Assembly (NCBI GenBank): GCA_033782935.1
Contig: JAWQEG010001323.1
Span: forward strand, 853,501 to 917,500
DNA from: Petrolisthes cinctipes
Taxonomy: Eukaryota; Arthropoda; Malacostraca; Decapoda; Porcellanidae
DNA length: 64,000 nucleotides
Reading direction: 5' to 3'
Below are positions 9,404 to 23,300 of the stretch, piece after piece. How positions within the stretch are numbered: the first letter of the stretch is position 1; every line of letters begins with the position of its first letter. The notes under the pieces were generated by a model that was given only the letters and a program-made list of their open reading frames with translations, was not told the origin of the DNA and ran no database searches. The translations under genes and the position numbers were made by a program.

Positions 9404-11922
9404 GTGAGTTGGTAAATGGTAAATTTTTATTGTTCAATACAAACTATGAGCGAGCGAGAGAGATCATTATTATTATTATGGCTGTCGACTGTACATGTGG
9501 CATCAATGCGGGACACTACCCCGTGTATCAAGTAAGGCTGGTTTGACTATAAGGGAGAATATCTAGAGCAAAAGAGTAAAACGTATAGTTAATTAAGATC
9601 ACATGAAACAGACGCACTTTACACACGGCCCTTTATCAAGCACTAACGGAGGTACCCGGCGTTTGCCCGGGAAAGATTGATGGCCCGAGACTGACTGTAT
9701 TTCCAAATAGCCTTTTTGCCTTCTTCAGCGTACACATTTGGCGAGCAGTTTTAGCGGCTTGAACGGAAAAAATCTGTTCGAGCTTCTGTTCGAGCGGTTC
9801 ATTTGGCGCGCAATTTTAGCAGCTCGAACGGAAAATTTCCGTTCGAGCTCTTTATGGTTTTAACAGATAAATAGAATATTTGTCATTTTAACGTAATTTT
9901 GACGTCGAGTTACGTCATGTTACGTCATAAAAACCTTTGCCGGTGGTGCTTATTCAGAATATATAGTTTTGGGAGTGTAACCATTTTTTTTAGCGGATTT
10001 ATAGTAGGTGACGTAATTTTAACGTCGAGTTACGTCATGTTACGTCATACCAAACCCTTCGCCTGGTGATGGTGATTCAGAATTTATATGGGTTTTTGGA
10101 TGTAGGTGTTACCGTTTTCGAGTTATAAGCGGACAAATAGAGACGGTTTGCCATTTATAGTATAGATAGAAAAGTTCAATAGGATGTGTCGCCTCTACAC
10201 ACAACAATTAACGTCTCATACTATACTCTATATAATTATCTTCAATGAGGGGCCCCGTTTCAGGTGTGAGTGTTTCATATGTCTGCAACTGTACATGCTA
10301 AAGATATATATATTTATATATAATCCTTACGTATATACCGGATCCCAATCATATTTCTGTTCTGTTTACGAACTCGTCTCAGTCTGGGCCAAAAGGGGAA
10401 GAAATAAAAGTTGAAAAATTACGTTTGTGTTGTAGGGATAAAACTAACCACAGGAGATTCTTTAAAATAGTCTAAAACCACGCGTGCATTGTGAATTTAA
10501 CTGTCAAGTCATATGCAAATTCCACATGTGTATTTTTGTATCTGTTAAATAATAAACCATACGTGTAGTTCCATGTATTTCCTTATCTGCCACATGTATT
10601 TTTTTCCTTATCTGTTACGTGTAATTATTCCTTATGTCACATGTATACTTATATTTTCTGATCTATCACGTTTATTTCCCTTATTTTTTCCATCTGTATC
10701 AATGTTTATATCCCTTATCTTTTTACACATCTATAACAACTTTTATTTCCCTTATATTTTCCTTATATATATACTTTATTTCCCTTATCTGTCAACGTTT
10801 ATTTCGATTTTTTTTCCTTATCCATCAACGTTAACTTACCTTATGTCACATGTATTTCCTTATCTGCCACGTGTATTTATTATAATCCTACACACAGATA
10901 ACACTGGAGATGAGAAACTGAGCAAGGAGGAGCTCCTACGTAACAAACTGCTGGATAAGTACGACCGGATGTCTCTGCCTCAACGCAATCACAACGGCAC
11001 CACCACCGTCGTGTTTGATATCTTGACCAACGGGATCACTATTTCTGAAGACACACAGATAGTTAACCTCAATGCATGGGTTAAAATGGTATGCCTAGAG
11101 AAAAGTTTACACTCACATTCACATACATACACACCGACACGGTTTCATTCACTCATGCACACAGCATTTTCATATACACACACATGCATTTCCATATACA
11201 CACACACGGCATTTCCATATACACACACACGGCATTTCCATATACACACACATGCATTTCCATATACACACACACGGCATTTCCATATACACACACACGG
11301 CATTTCCATATACACACACATGCATTTCCATATACACACACATGCATTTCCATATACACACACATGCATTTCCATATACACACACATGCACTGCAGTTCC
11401 ATACACAGGGCTTCATTGCCTGATGTCCGTACAACTTTTTCTTTGCAGTTTTGTATTGTATTGTGAAGTAAGCCCACATAACACAGCTTTAATATTTTGT
11501 TGTTATTGTTGTTGTTGTTGTTGTTGTTGTTACAGGTATGGGTGGACCCTAGACTGGTGTGGGATGTGAAGGATTACGGTAACCTTGTAGAACTGCATTT
11601 TGGTCCCGATGAGATCTGGCAGCCTGACATGTGTCTCTATAATAAGTATGGAATATATATGTATTTGTATGTGTATGTGTCTGTGTGTGTGTGTGTCGAA
11701 AAATGCTATGTAATATACTTGCGTGTGTGGCAAATGATACAGCGTGTGTGTGTGTGTGTCAACAATGTATGAACCGATTTGGTAGCCAAACATGAATGTC
11801 TGTGATATATTTGTGTGTATTATGTGTGTGTGTGTCATTAAATACTGTATGTGTGTGAGTATCATTAAATGCTGTGTGTGTGTGTGTGTATGTATAAGAA
11901 ATGCAATGTAATATAAAAATAA

Positions 11923-11974
<52 letters not shown>

Positions 11975-14900
11975 CTTGGACTGCAAAGTACAAATATATA
12001 TTAAGGCTCGCGACCTAACCCAGAATAACCAACAAAGTACTGTAAATGAATAATATACTGTATAATGACATAAATAATGACGTATCAAAATATTCACCAA
12101 AAATATTTTGAACATTGGCTGAAGGGAAACAGATCAAGGATCACATTAAGGAATTAGTAAATATGTGTTCCCATTAGCAATCTTTGTTGTTGTATTACCA
12201 AGAGTAATACCGACATACAAAGTTTTTCCTTTTGCATACAAATACGTATGTACAGTCCACCGCACTCATAGCCAATACAAACATTAGTGTGAAAACATGT
12301 TCATTGACAATTGTCTAGAAACTTCCTTCACTTCCGCCTCCTTCCTTCACGATCATTCCATCAAGTTGTTGCTGGATTGAATATGAAGTTCAACTTTGTA
12401 ATAAAACCAGCAACAACTTGATGGAATGAGTGTGAAGGAGGTGTAGGGAAGTTTCTAGGCAGTTGCCAATGAACAATTTTTTTCCTCTGGTTTGTACAGT
12501 CGGTGGCAAATATCCTGTCGCCAAATCACCCAAGTCGTAAAGTAAGTATGGAAATATAAGCTTCACAGACTCGTGAACTAAACAATCACAGAGGTGTGTT
12601 AATTTTCCTCCTGGATATTGTAATTCTGTTTGGTGAATGTGTTTGTTCGATGATTAGCCTTTATGTTATCCTTCAAAAAGCTCTGAATGAGGCGACACGA
12701 CTCTTGCTGCCGACTGTACTGTACACGCTATAAGTGCAGTAGACTGTAGCCTACCTGCTATATACCACAATACGACGTTTCTATGTATATTATGTACAGC
12801 CTACACTATATTCATGGTGTATTTTACGAACAGAACCCGCTGGCCGCTAGGCTACACTGTTGTTCGTGTTAAAAGAAATCTTACCAGGAATGCAACATGT
12901 CGAAGAAATTATTGGCTATAATTATAAATTGGCAAACTGTCCATTGTATGCAAGAATATCAGTGGTGTTGACGATGGTGTGGTACCGGTACGATGGCTCG
13001 GTAGTGTGTCTATGGAGTCATCGTACAAGTACCATTACACTCGCAATCCACTCTTCCTAGCCCACCTGAATCGAAGCCCGAGATCTGAGGTAGGCGGTTT
13101 CTTGAGGACAGCCCACACAAACCATCATGAGGCAACACACATTTCGAACTAATGGAGGCTTTGGGAGGGATGTCGTCTAGAAATCGCCTGCTCCAGATCT
13201 TGGGCTTCAGCTCAGGTGGGCTAGGGATTGTGGATTGCAAGAGTAGCCTACAACACATTTTCGTCAACACCACCAATGTATCCTACTGTACGGTAATTGA
13301 ATACGGCTCTCGGTTCAAAACGCTGCCTACCCATGCTTTAGTTAAGATACATGCTTTATTCGTATCTGTGTAAAAATTTGGTGTAATTATAATTATTGAA
13401 AAGGCCAAGGAATTGAATGAGGGGCTGGTAAATTTCTGCAAATAATAATAATAATAATTATAATAATAATAATAATAATAATAAATGGAATATTGGTGCA
13501 TTACATTATTGAATGAAGCATTATAGTTACTGTAATTTTCTCCTTCCTTGTGTATGCGTGTGTTGTTGTTGTTTAATTCTTCAATCTGTCTGGCCGAGCA
13601 GCCCTAAGCCCATGAGGAAGGCCATGCATGGCCTGAACCGGGCTTTCCCACAGGCTGTGTGTTGAGGTAGGGTTGGAGGATGTGAGTAGCTGTGTCTGAA
13701 TTTCTGTGTGTACAGTACATGCGGGTGTTATGTTGTCTGCGTAGGAAGCTACGTTTATTTGTGGTGTCTGGGGTGTTGGTAGGTCATGCATGTATAAATT
13801 GTAAAGAGTGGGTGACAGTACGGATCCTTGGGGGGCACCGTTGGTGAAATTTCTGATGTTTGGTGATTGACCAGCAAATTTAGCATGGGCTACTCTACCT
13901 CCCAAGAAGTTTGCTAGTCATTTTATTGTGTTGTTTTGCATGTTTGTGTTGTATATATTGTTTATGAGGTTGTGGCGGGGATGGCATTGAATGCTTTGCT
14001 GATGTCCAATCGACTCCAATGTGACGAGGAGTGTTTCGAGTTTAAGCCATCATAAATTCTTTGTGTGAGGTCTGTGAGAAGAGTGTTTGTCGAGTGTAGT
14101 GGTCTGAAACCATGTTGTGAGGATGCAAGGGGAATGTGTGGTGTGATTATACTTATGATGAGGCACTCAGTTACTTTGGAGGGGGTGCAAAGGAGGGTGA
14201 TGGGGCGGTGTGATGAGGGTAGTGTGGGATCTTTGTTGAGTTTTGGGATAGTGATATTTCCATGCTTCCATTTGTTGGTTTTGTTTTGTGTGAGTGGCTA
14301 TAGTTTGCCATGTTAGTAAATGCTTGTATTCCTTGTGCTCCAAAGTGTTTAAGGTGTATGTTACTGATATTCTCTAGGCCACAGGCAGATGAGTACCGTA
14401 CTTGAGGTTGTGGATGATGTGTTTCGTCAGACGGTTTGTGAATGGTGCATAGTCTGCATGGGTTAGTTGGGAATGTCTCTTACATCTGATGACTTGTCAG
14501 TCTTCAGGGTGAGGGTGAAGGTGGCGCCACTTACATGAGAAAAATGTTGAATGAAGGTGTTTGCTTGTTGGTTATTTGTGGGTATAGTGTCTGTTGTTAT
14601 GATGGCTGCATGTGATTATGTAATGTTGCTGTTGGACAGTGTGATGCTGTTTAGAGTTTTGTAGAGTTTGCTGGTGTTTGATTTGTAATCAAGTATGTTG
14701 ACATAAATTGGCAATTTAATGTTTATTGTTTTTTAATTTTGTTGTTCATTTGTGTATTTGGTGTACAATGTTTATTACGAGAGGAGTTGGGGATGTGTGT
14801 TTAAGTGATGAGGTCTTGAATTTTTGGTGTGAAGTTGGGGTTGTGTTTTCTACTGTTGTCTCTAGGAATGTGTCGTTTGTCTGCATATTGTATTTGTATA

Positions 14901-17900
14901 ACTGTACTGAATTTTTGTACAGCAGTGTTGATGTTTGTGATGGGTGTACTGTTCAGTGTTTCAAAGTGTTGTTCGGTTTCGGTAATAATGGCTTCCCAGT
15001 TGGCTCTTTTGTAGTTAGTGTATGTGTGTCTGTGGCCAATTGGGGTGATTCTTGTCTTTGTGGTGATTATGATTGGGAGATGGTCAGAGCCAAGGGTTCT
15101 GACCACCCTCCATGATGTTCTCGAGGCGAGGTTGGGGAAGCAGAAGGTGATGTCAGGTGATGATGGTTGGAAGAGGGCTTGGTAAGGGATACGAGTGTGT
15201 TGATGAGTGTTGTTTAATGAAATGAGATTGTCCGTTTGGGAAAGGATTTTAAGCCCTCTGTCTGTGTCTGGGTTGTTGACATACCAGGCCGACATCATGG
15301 CGTTGAAGTCACTACCCAGGATGAGGTCAGGTTGGTTGGTGATTTGTTGGAGCTGGGGGGAAGAGTTACGGGGAACTGTCGGGCAGGTTTGAGGATAAAT
15401 TAACTATTTTAATACTTGTTTTGTTGTTTTGCCAGTGCGTATTTTAATGGCTTGAATTTCTGTGGTGGGGTCGTGAGGGAGGAGAAGGGATTTGAGGTGC
15501 CAGCTGGCTTCTATATAATTGAGGTATTTGTGGACTAGGGTGATCAGTCCACTGTGTGTGTTTGGTGATTATTCTTTCATTTCTGTGTGTGTGTGTGTGT
15601 GTGTTTCATCTAAACATTTTCCCTTCGTACTGTCCACATTTTCAGTTGTTTTTATGTGAATTTTTAATGAGTATTTGAAACTAATGTAGCTTATTCAGGC
15701 ATCAATTTCATAAACATCTTGGCATTTTTCACCATTATCTGCTCAGTATATATAGAGTTTACCTTCGAATATGTTTGTGTGAGCACAGTTGCCTCCACTT
15801 ATAACGAGCACAGCGTCCGAAGAGTGTGTTTGGTGAAATGTGGCACCACTGTGTTTGTTTACTTAGAGTCCTTATGGTGGATACTATAGCAGGAGTGAGT
15901 TCTGTCCATTCATTAACTATTACTATGAGTAAACAAACACAGTGGTGCCACATTTCAGCATACCCACCCGTCGGACGCTGTGCTCACAAATATACTCGAA
16001 GGGAACTATAGTAACTCTACGTATACTGAGCAGAAAATGATCTTGCAGTAGAATATCGACTTTTAGTCTGCTTTAGTTTTGTCTATCATAATTCAGTTCA
16101 GTGCAGCCTATCATTTTCCCCCTTCAATTCAGTCTATTATATTTTGATTCAATTCAGTCTATTATTTTCCTCCTTCAGTTCAGTCCATCATATTTCACTT
16201 CAGTTCAGTCTCTTATTTTTTCCATCAATTTAGCCTCTTCTATTCAGCCTGTCCTTCTCCGTATCTGTACAGTGCCGACGCTACCAACAACGACTACTAT
16301 GGTAAGATCAACCTTTTGGTGGACAACAACGGTACTGTGATCTGGGTACCGCCTTCCACCCTGAGAGCCGAGTGTCCCCTTGATCTTACCTACTGGCCCT
16401 ACGACATACAGACCTGCTACTTCTTCCTAGGCTCGTGGACCAGACACGGTACACACATCGACATCAGACTACCACGCAATGCTACGATCAAGAAGGTGAG
16501 TTGTGGAGAATGGTTTAATAGTACGAGTGTAAGTGGAAGGAGGATAATGCTGTGTCCGGCCGCTTTCGCGAGCGAATATAGTCTTACATTTTTCTTGCCC
16601 CTGATTTTGGAAAGCTTTTTGCCCTGGTGGTCAACTTCAGTTCTTGTGCTCCAGATTTTGGAAAATGTCCGAACCTAACTCCTCCTAGACCATACCAGAT
16701 ATCATCATCAAACTAATCAATGAAAGAAAGAAGAATTAAATTGTAATCTAATAGTACGAGTATAAGTGGAAAGAGGATAATGAGGTGTTGAAGGTGAGTG
16801 GAAATGAATGGTACGAGTATAAATGGAAGGAGGATTAGAGGTGTAGAAGGTGAGTGGGGTTAAGGGTTCAGTGGTATAATTGGAAGAAGGATAATAAGAG
16901 GTGTAGAGGGTGATTAGGGAGAATAGTTCAATAGTAGAAGTGGAAGAAGGATAATAAGAAGTGTTGAAGGTGAGTGGGGGAGAATAGTTTAATTGTATAA
17001 GTATAAGGATAATAAGAGGTGTAGAGGGTGAGTGGGTTTGGATTTATAGTAATCGGTGGAGTGCAATGCAGGGAGTTATTATTTACTTATAGCCAGCTGT
17101 ACAGTCGCGGCACATAATCCTTGACCAAACTTCCCCTTACACCCTGATCAAGGATTATTTGCCGCAACTGTACAGTCGGCAAAAAAAGTTTCGTTACCAC
17201 CCCTACGTTAATTTTAACATCGGTAAGCGCGGTAGGATTGGTACTCCGCTGACTGGGCAGCCGTGACTCATGTCATCCGAGACAACCGGGACAGCTATCG
17301 TCTTTGCCCACCTGATAATATGCGGGCCGCGGCAGTGGCAACTTTTGTATATCAAAAGTTTAGCTGATTTTAAATTAGATTTTGAATTTTCAAGAACTAT
17401 TACTATTTAACTATTCAGTATTAAACATTGAGAAATACATTTGAGTATTTTAGAACAAGAATAACCGTGAAATACCCAGAAAAAATAGCACTGGCTGAAA
17501 GAACATCATTCCTACTTCCCTGCCAATTAGACACTGAGTGGCATGGAGGGTGACGGAGGTATATATGACACTCGCGTCATGCCTGACTCGCCAGTCAGGC
17601 ATACCAACATTACATCACACTGTTAAAAGGATGGTAACAAAACTTTTTTTGCCGACTGTACATATATAATTATACCCTAGCTCAATGCCGTAGCTGCTAT
17701 AACTAACAAACACACATAGGAAGATCCCATAATTATATTAGTTTACATTACATTTTTAGTGTTCAATAGTAAAAGTGGAAGGAGGGTGAGTGGGTATATA
17801 GTGATAAAAAAAAGTAAAAAAAAAAAGGTAAGAGGTGAGAAATTAAGGCTAGAATAATTTAAGTGTTGGATATACCACGAATATAATTATACACACTTCA

Positions 17901-19761
17901 TGAATATCATACACTGTCTCTTATTGAATAAACACCATGCAGGCTTCTGTTACTCATTACTGGACACACAAAATAAAAATAATCTGTTGAAACTGTGTTG
18001 AATGGCAATTATCAAAAGGGCAGTATACATTTGGTCAATTTGATGGCCTTAAGTGGGTAATTCCCTTTTGTTACATTGGAGTGCCTTCATTCCTCCATAT
18101 GTATGCCAGGAAACAGAACCATATAAACAAAAATAATGGTGTTCTGTTCCTTGGAATAGTTTGGAGTATTCAGTTGCTCCAGATTTACCAAAACAAAATT
18201 TCCCCCTTTATTAAGGATCCTGTGATCGTGTTTTAAAATTGGAGGCTTCTGATTACACCTGACCATGCCACGAAACAAGCTCCTTCCATATAGTTGGTGT
18301 TTCGTGGCAATATTTGAAGGACACATTTATCCCTAATTTTCTGACTACATCACAGGGTCCTTTAAGGGGAGATTCCTTTATTGGTGAATTGGCAGGTCTC
18401 TGGTGTCTCCAAGCTATACATACAAAGAAACAGATTCCCTGTTAGTACCATGGAAGGCGTCAGTGTTTTCTGGCACAATTAGGAAGAATCAGTAGCCAAA
18501 CCTTCCAATTTGCCAACAAGAGAATCTTCCCTTTATTCCTCTTAAGGGGGCGCGGGAGTAGGGGGACAGGCTTTGGGGGGTGCGGGAGATGGGGACAGGC
18601 TTGGGGGGGTTTTGGGGGGTGCGGGAGTAGGGGGACAGGCTTGGGGGGTGCGGGAATAGTGGGACAGGCTTGGGGGGGTAGAAAGCCTGTCCCCCGCACC
18701 CCCCTAACCCCCCCCCAAATCTGTCCTCCTACTCCCGCACCCCCCAAGCCTGTCCCCAACTCCCGCACCCCCCTAAGCCCCCCCAAGCCTGTCCCCTACT
18801 CCTGCACTCTCCTAAACCCCCCCCCCCCAAGCCTGTCCCCTACTCCCGCACCCCCCTAACCCCCCCAAGCCTGTCCCCCTATTCCCGCACCCCATTAAGT
18901 ATGCCAAGAAACAGGACCAGATTAACAAAAATAAAAAATAAATGGTCGCCTGTTGCTTGGAATAGTTTTGAGGAATCATTTTCACCAGATTAACCAGTAC
19001 TATAATACTATAATTAGTACTATACTATAATACTATACTGTCTGTATATCAAAGGTCTAGTGTATTATACGGGAAAACAATAATTGGTGGTCTTGAATGA
19101 AGGAGAGGGAAAGTGGTACAGCTGCCTCCACTAGTAACGAGCACAGCGTGGCACCACTGTGTTTGTTTATTCGTAGTAATATTAACTGGATGGACAGAAC
19201 TCACTCTTGCTATAGTATCCACCACCATAAGGACGCTATGTAAACAAACACAGTGGTGCCACATTTCATTAAACCCACCCATCGGATGCTGTGATCGTTA
19301 CTAGTGGAGGCAACTGTATATGGATACAAGAATTTATTAGCATTTTATGAAGGATTTGTTTGCTCTCATACTATAAGATGCATTTAATTAAGATGCATGA
19401 AGTTATGATGTACTAAGTTTGGAAATTGTATAAAATGTCAGAAATCAAAAATGTATTAAATAGGATATATTAAATAGATGTGACGAATAATACGTATTAT
19501 AATAAGTAGTATAAGATGAAATAAATGTTTGAATCTAAATGCATGAATTTCTATACTATACTCTACAGGTGTATCCCGGTTGGTTCATTAAATACTCACA
19601 CATGTGGCAGTACATTGACGGATACTTACGGAGATCAGAACACAGGTATTCCTTCAGTGCTCACCCCTATGTGATGCTACAATTGAAACTCTCCTTCTTA
19701 CGGACCTCACCCATCTTTGCCTCCACCATTGTCATACCCGCTGTTGGTGAGTATATTATTA

Positions 19762-19796
<35 letters not shown>

Positions 19797-20281
19797 TATG
19801 TCAGGGGCATCTCAGGTTGTTTTTGATAGGGAGGAGCGGGGGCAAAATGCAAGAAGTTAGTAGGAGTGAGTTCTGTTCATTCAATTACTATTACAACGAG
19901 TAAATAAACACAGTGCGCTCGTTACTAGTGGAGGCAACTGTACTTATAGTCACAAAAATTATTAGTATCCCACAGAGGTTCGCTACTAGTGGAGGCAAGT
20001 GTACGGTCGTAAAAAATAGTATTCATCCACATAAGGGTGATTCATACACACGTTTGACAGCTTCCCTCTCTTCGTTTGCTGGGAAACTTTACAATACCTG
20101 TATGTAGGTTTAACAACATTTTTTAATTTACTGCAAAATATCTATAGACTCACTATTCAAAACAATAATAGTATCATATCAGAACCTGCAAACGTTTGTC
20201 AGCAATAGGTTTGAATTACCCACATATGTATAGAAACTTATTTTTTCCACCACTGTGCTTTCCCCTTAACAGTCACGAAAA

Positions 20282-20331
<50 letters not shown>

Positions 20332-23300
20332 CAGTGTTGTCGCTGCTGACGCTTCTTCAGTTCGTGCTGCCTTTACGTGAGCCCCTGAGGGTGGTGGTGG
20401 GTTGTGTGACACTCATCCTCACTTTCCTTGTGCTCATCTACTTGGCTTCGGTCCTGCCTCCTCTGTCTGGATCAGTGCCCATTATTGGTGAGTCACAGTG
20501 CCGATTCCACAGTGGTTTGTTTGGGTTTTCAAGCACTATAACGAAAGAAAATGAACCGGGTAAATGACTCATGAGTGAATTATCTGATGACTCCACTATG
20601 AAACTATCGTAATAATGGAACTACCTGACATATTTTGTGGATATGGATACTTTTTTTTTTTTTTTTTAATTAATTGCGCCGTAGCGTTAATCAACAGACA
20701 GGCAACAATACATACGGGTAGGCGGGACCCATGAGAATACAATGACTACAACAACACATACACATGCACACACACACACACACCACACACACACATCACG
20801 AAAACATAACAGAATGGAGCACAAGCATACAGACAAATATTTACATTATGACCTATTTAAATCCACCAAAACGAGGGTGGCGTACCAGAAGTTCCTCCAG
20901 AACCTGGTGGTTCAGCAGGTGTCGACAAACCACATCAAGTGGCAGGCCCCGGGGCAGCAAGTGTCGGACAGTGGGGCAGGCCAGGCAATAGTGCTCTATA
21001 GTGTTAGCACGAGGCGCTCGACACAAGCGACACTCAGTGAAGGGAGGCTCACCCTGCATCCTAGCAACCTGCCACGGTGGACGGTAGCCAAGCCTCAAAC
21101 GAGCAGAGACTACATTGTGCCTCCGAACCATGAGGCCTCGACGACGGTAGGAATATTTGTGATGGCAGACAGACTCATAATGTGTGATGGAGATGCTGAA
21201 GGGCCTCTCTGCATCCCTGCGTTACCGTACAGGGAGGAGAGCGGCGGAGCGGACTTTAGAGAGGTAACATGTCAGGGAGAGAGGACGTCCAACACCACGA
21301 GGAGGCAGATGGCAGGCTTCCTTTGCGAGTCTGTCAACTGTACCATTGTGACATAAACCTACATGGGATGGCACCCATAAAAATTTGACAGTCAAGTTAC
21401 GATGACGCAATAAGGTCAAAAACGATAAAATCTGCTGAATAACAGTAGAGTGTGTGGGCTGAACACTAGAGAGGGAATGAAGGGCAGGTTTGGAGTCACA
21501 AAAAATGGCAGCATTCACTCCACGTTGACAAACAACACTAACAGCATCCAGAATGGCATACAGTTCACACAATGTTGAGCTAGAGTGGTTACAGAGACGA
21601 CGGCCAACCCATGAGCCCCCTGGAGGTGACTCCAGGTCAGGCGAGAAAACGGCACAACCTGCTGCACCATCCACCTGCAATGAGCCATCAGTGTAGAGGC
21701 AATATGGATCTGTGATGGAGGAAGTCACTGTTTCTATGTGTTCCAGAGCCAACTGTCGCTGTAGAGAAGGCAGTTCCGACTTGGAAGTAGGTGTGAAGCT
21801 CACATCAGGTGTTGGTAGCAGCCATGGTGGGGGCTCTGGGGGGACGTCTGCAACCATTATATCTATTAAGACCACGGAGCATAGAGGAAACAGACCTTAT
21901 AAGAGTACGTCCAGCAGGCAGTATGGGAGGGACAGGGGAGTTTGGTCTAAGAGAAATCCTGACTAACTGAGAGTAATGGGGTGAAAGATGTGGGAAATGG
22001 AGGCACTTGACAGTGAAGAAAGTAACATTACAATAAATTCTCTCGATTAATGGGGGAAGACGCAACTCACGCTGCATGTTCACTATCCTGGTCGACATTG
22101 GACAGCCGAGAATTATTCTCATTGCTCTATTCTGAAATTTTTCTAAAGTTTCCAGAGTAGCCCTAGGAAGTTGAATCAAAGCAGGGGAGAGGTAATCAAC
22201 AACTGAACGGATAAAAGCAATATAGATAGTCCTGGTTACTGGGATGGAGATACCCGAGGAGTTGTTAGATAGCCATTGAAGTGGTGTAAGTCGGCGCTGG
22301 AGACGACCCAATAAGTCCTGGACAATGGGATGGTCTTGAGGTCTGGCAGGGACAATCGGCCAAATATTGACTGGCGCGCCCAGGTAGCAGTACTGGGAAC
22401 ACATGGGAATGACAGTCCCTCCAATGGTGAACACTGGCTGAGCTTGAGGAAGGCGGCAGGTGAATATTCTGCTCTTATCTGGGGAGACAATGATGCCACA
22501 GTGAGAGGAGGCCACAGAGAAGGAGTCAAGAAATCGCTGGAGATCCCTTGGTGAGGTAGAATGAACACAGATATCATCAGCATAGCACGTAATTGTAGTT
22601 CCAGGAATATCAGGGAGAGAAATGAACAACCGATGCATCAGAATATTAAATAACAATGGGCTGAGAACACCCCCTTGAGGCGTACCAAGATGAAAACTGC
22701 ACAAAGGACTGAGTGCACCACTGAAAAACACACGGGAGGTCCTGTTACTCAGGTAGCCCCGAATCCACCGTAGTAGATTACCCTTTATCCCAAAGTCAAC
22801 CAGTTGATCCAAAATGACGTCTCTATTAGCAACATCGAAGGCACTTTGAAGGTCAATGAAGGCCACCACACTGTCCCTGGAAAGGCGAGAGTACAGGTCG
22901 ACTAGGCAGTGATGTGTGCTCCGCTGGGGAAGGAAACCAAACAGCCATGGAGAAAGGCGATCCTACAGTCTGTACATGAGACGATTGAGTAAGATTCTCT
23001 CCATAACCTTACAAAAACAGGAAGTAAGGGAAATAGGCCTGAACTTCACAGTGCCGGGCTTAGGGATGGGTATTATTGTGCTGCTGGTCCAGGCTCGTGG
23101 TACACAACCGTCACGAAGACAAAGATTGTACAGTCGAAGTAGAGGGTTCCCAGGAACTTGTTGAAGTAGGCGCAGCACAGCATAAGTAATGCCATCATCA
23201 CCAGGGGAAGAAGCTTTACCCCGAGAGAGAGAACGGCGCAACTCCTCCTCAGCTATCTCCTCTGCATCATCGTCATCATCTTGTAACAGAGCAGACATTA

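Noticed and set aside
11091..11479. Overlapping frames rich in His/Thr or Cys/Val on both strands
   Set aside because: They arise from the 22-bp minisatellite in intron 2; all frames are open because the unit lacks stops.
18460..18859. Proline-rich frames on both strands
   Set aside because: Products of the G/C-rich minisatellite, with no splice or start support.
20742..21356. Plus-strand frame of 204 residues opposite LINE copy A
   Set aside because: It lies antisense to the 3' end of the LINE ORF2; the same shadow frame appears antisense to copies B and C.
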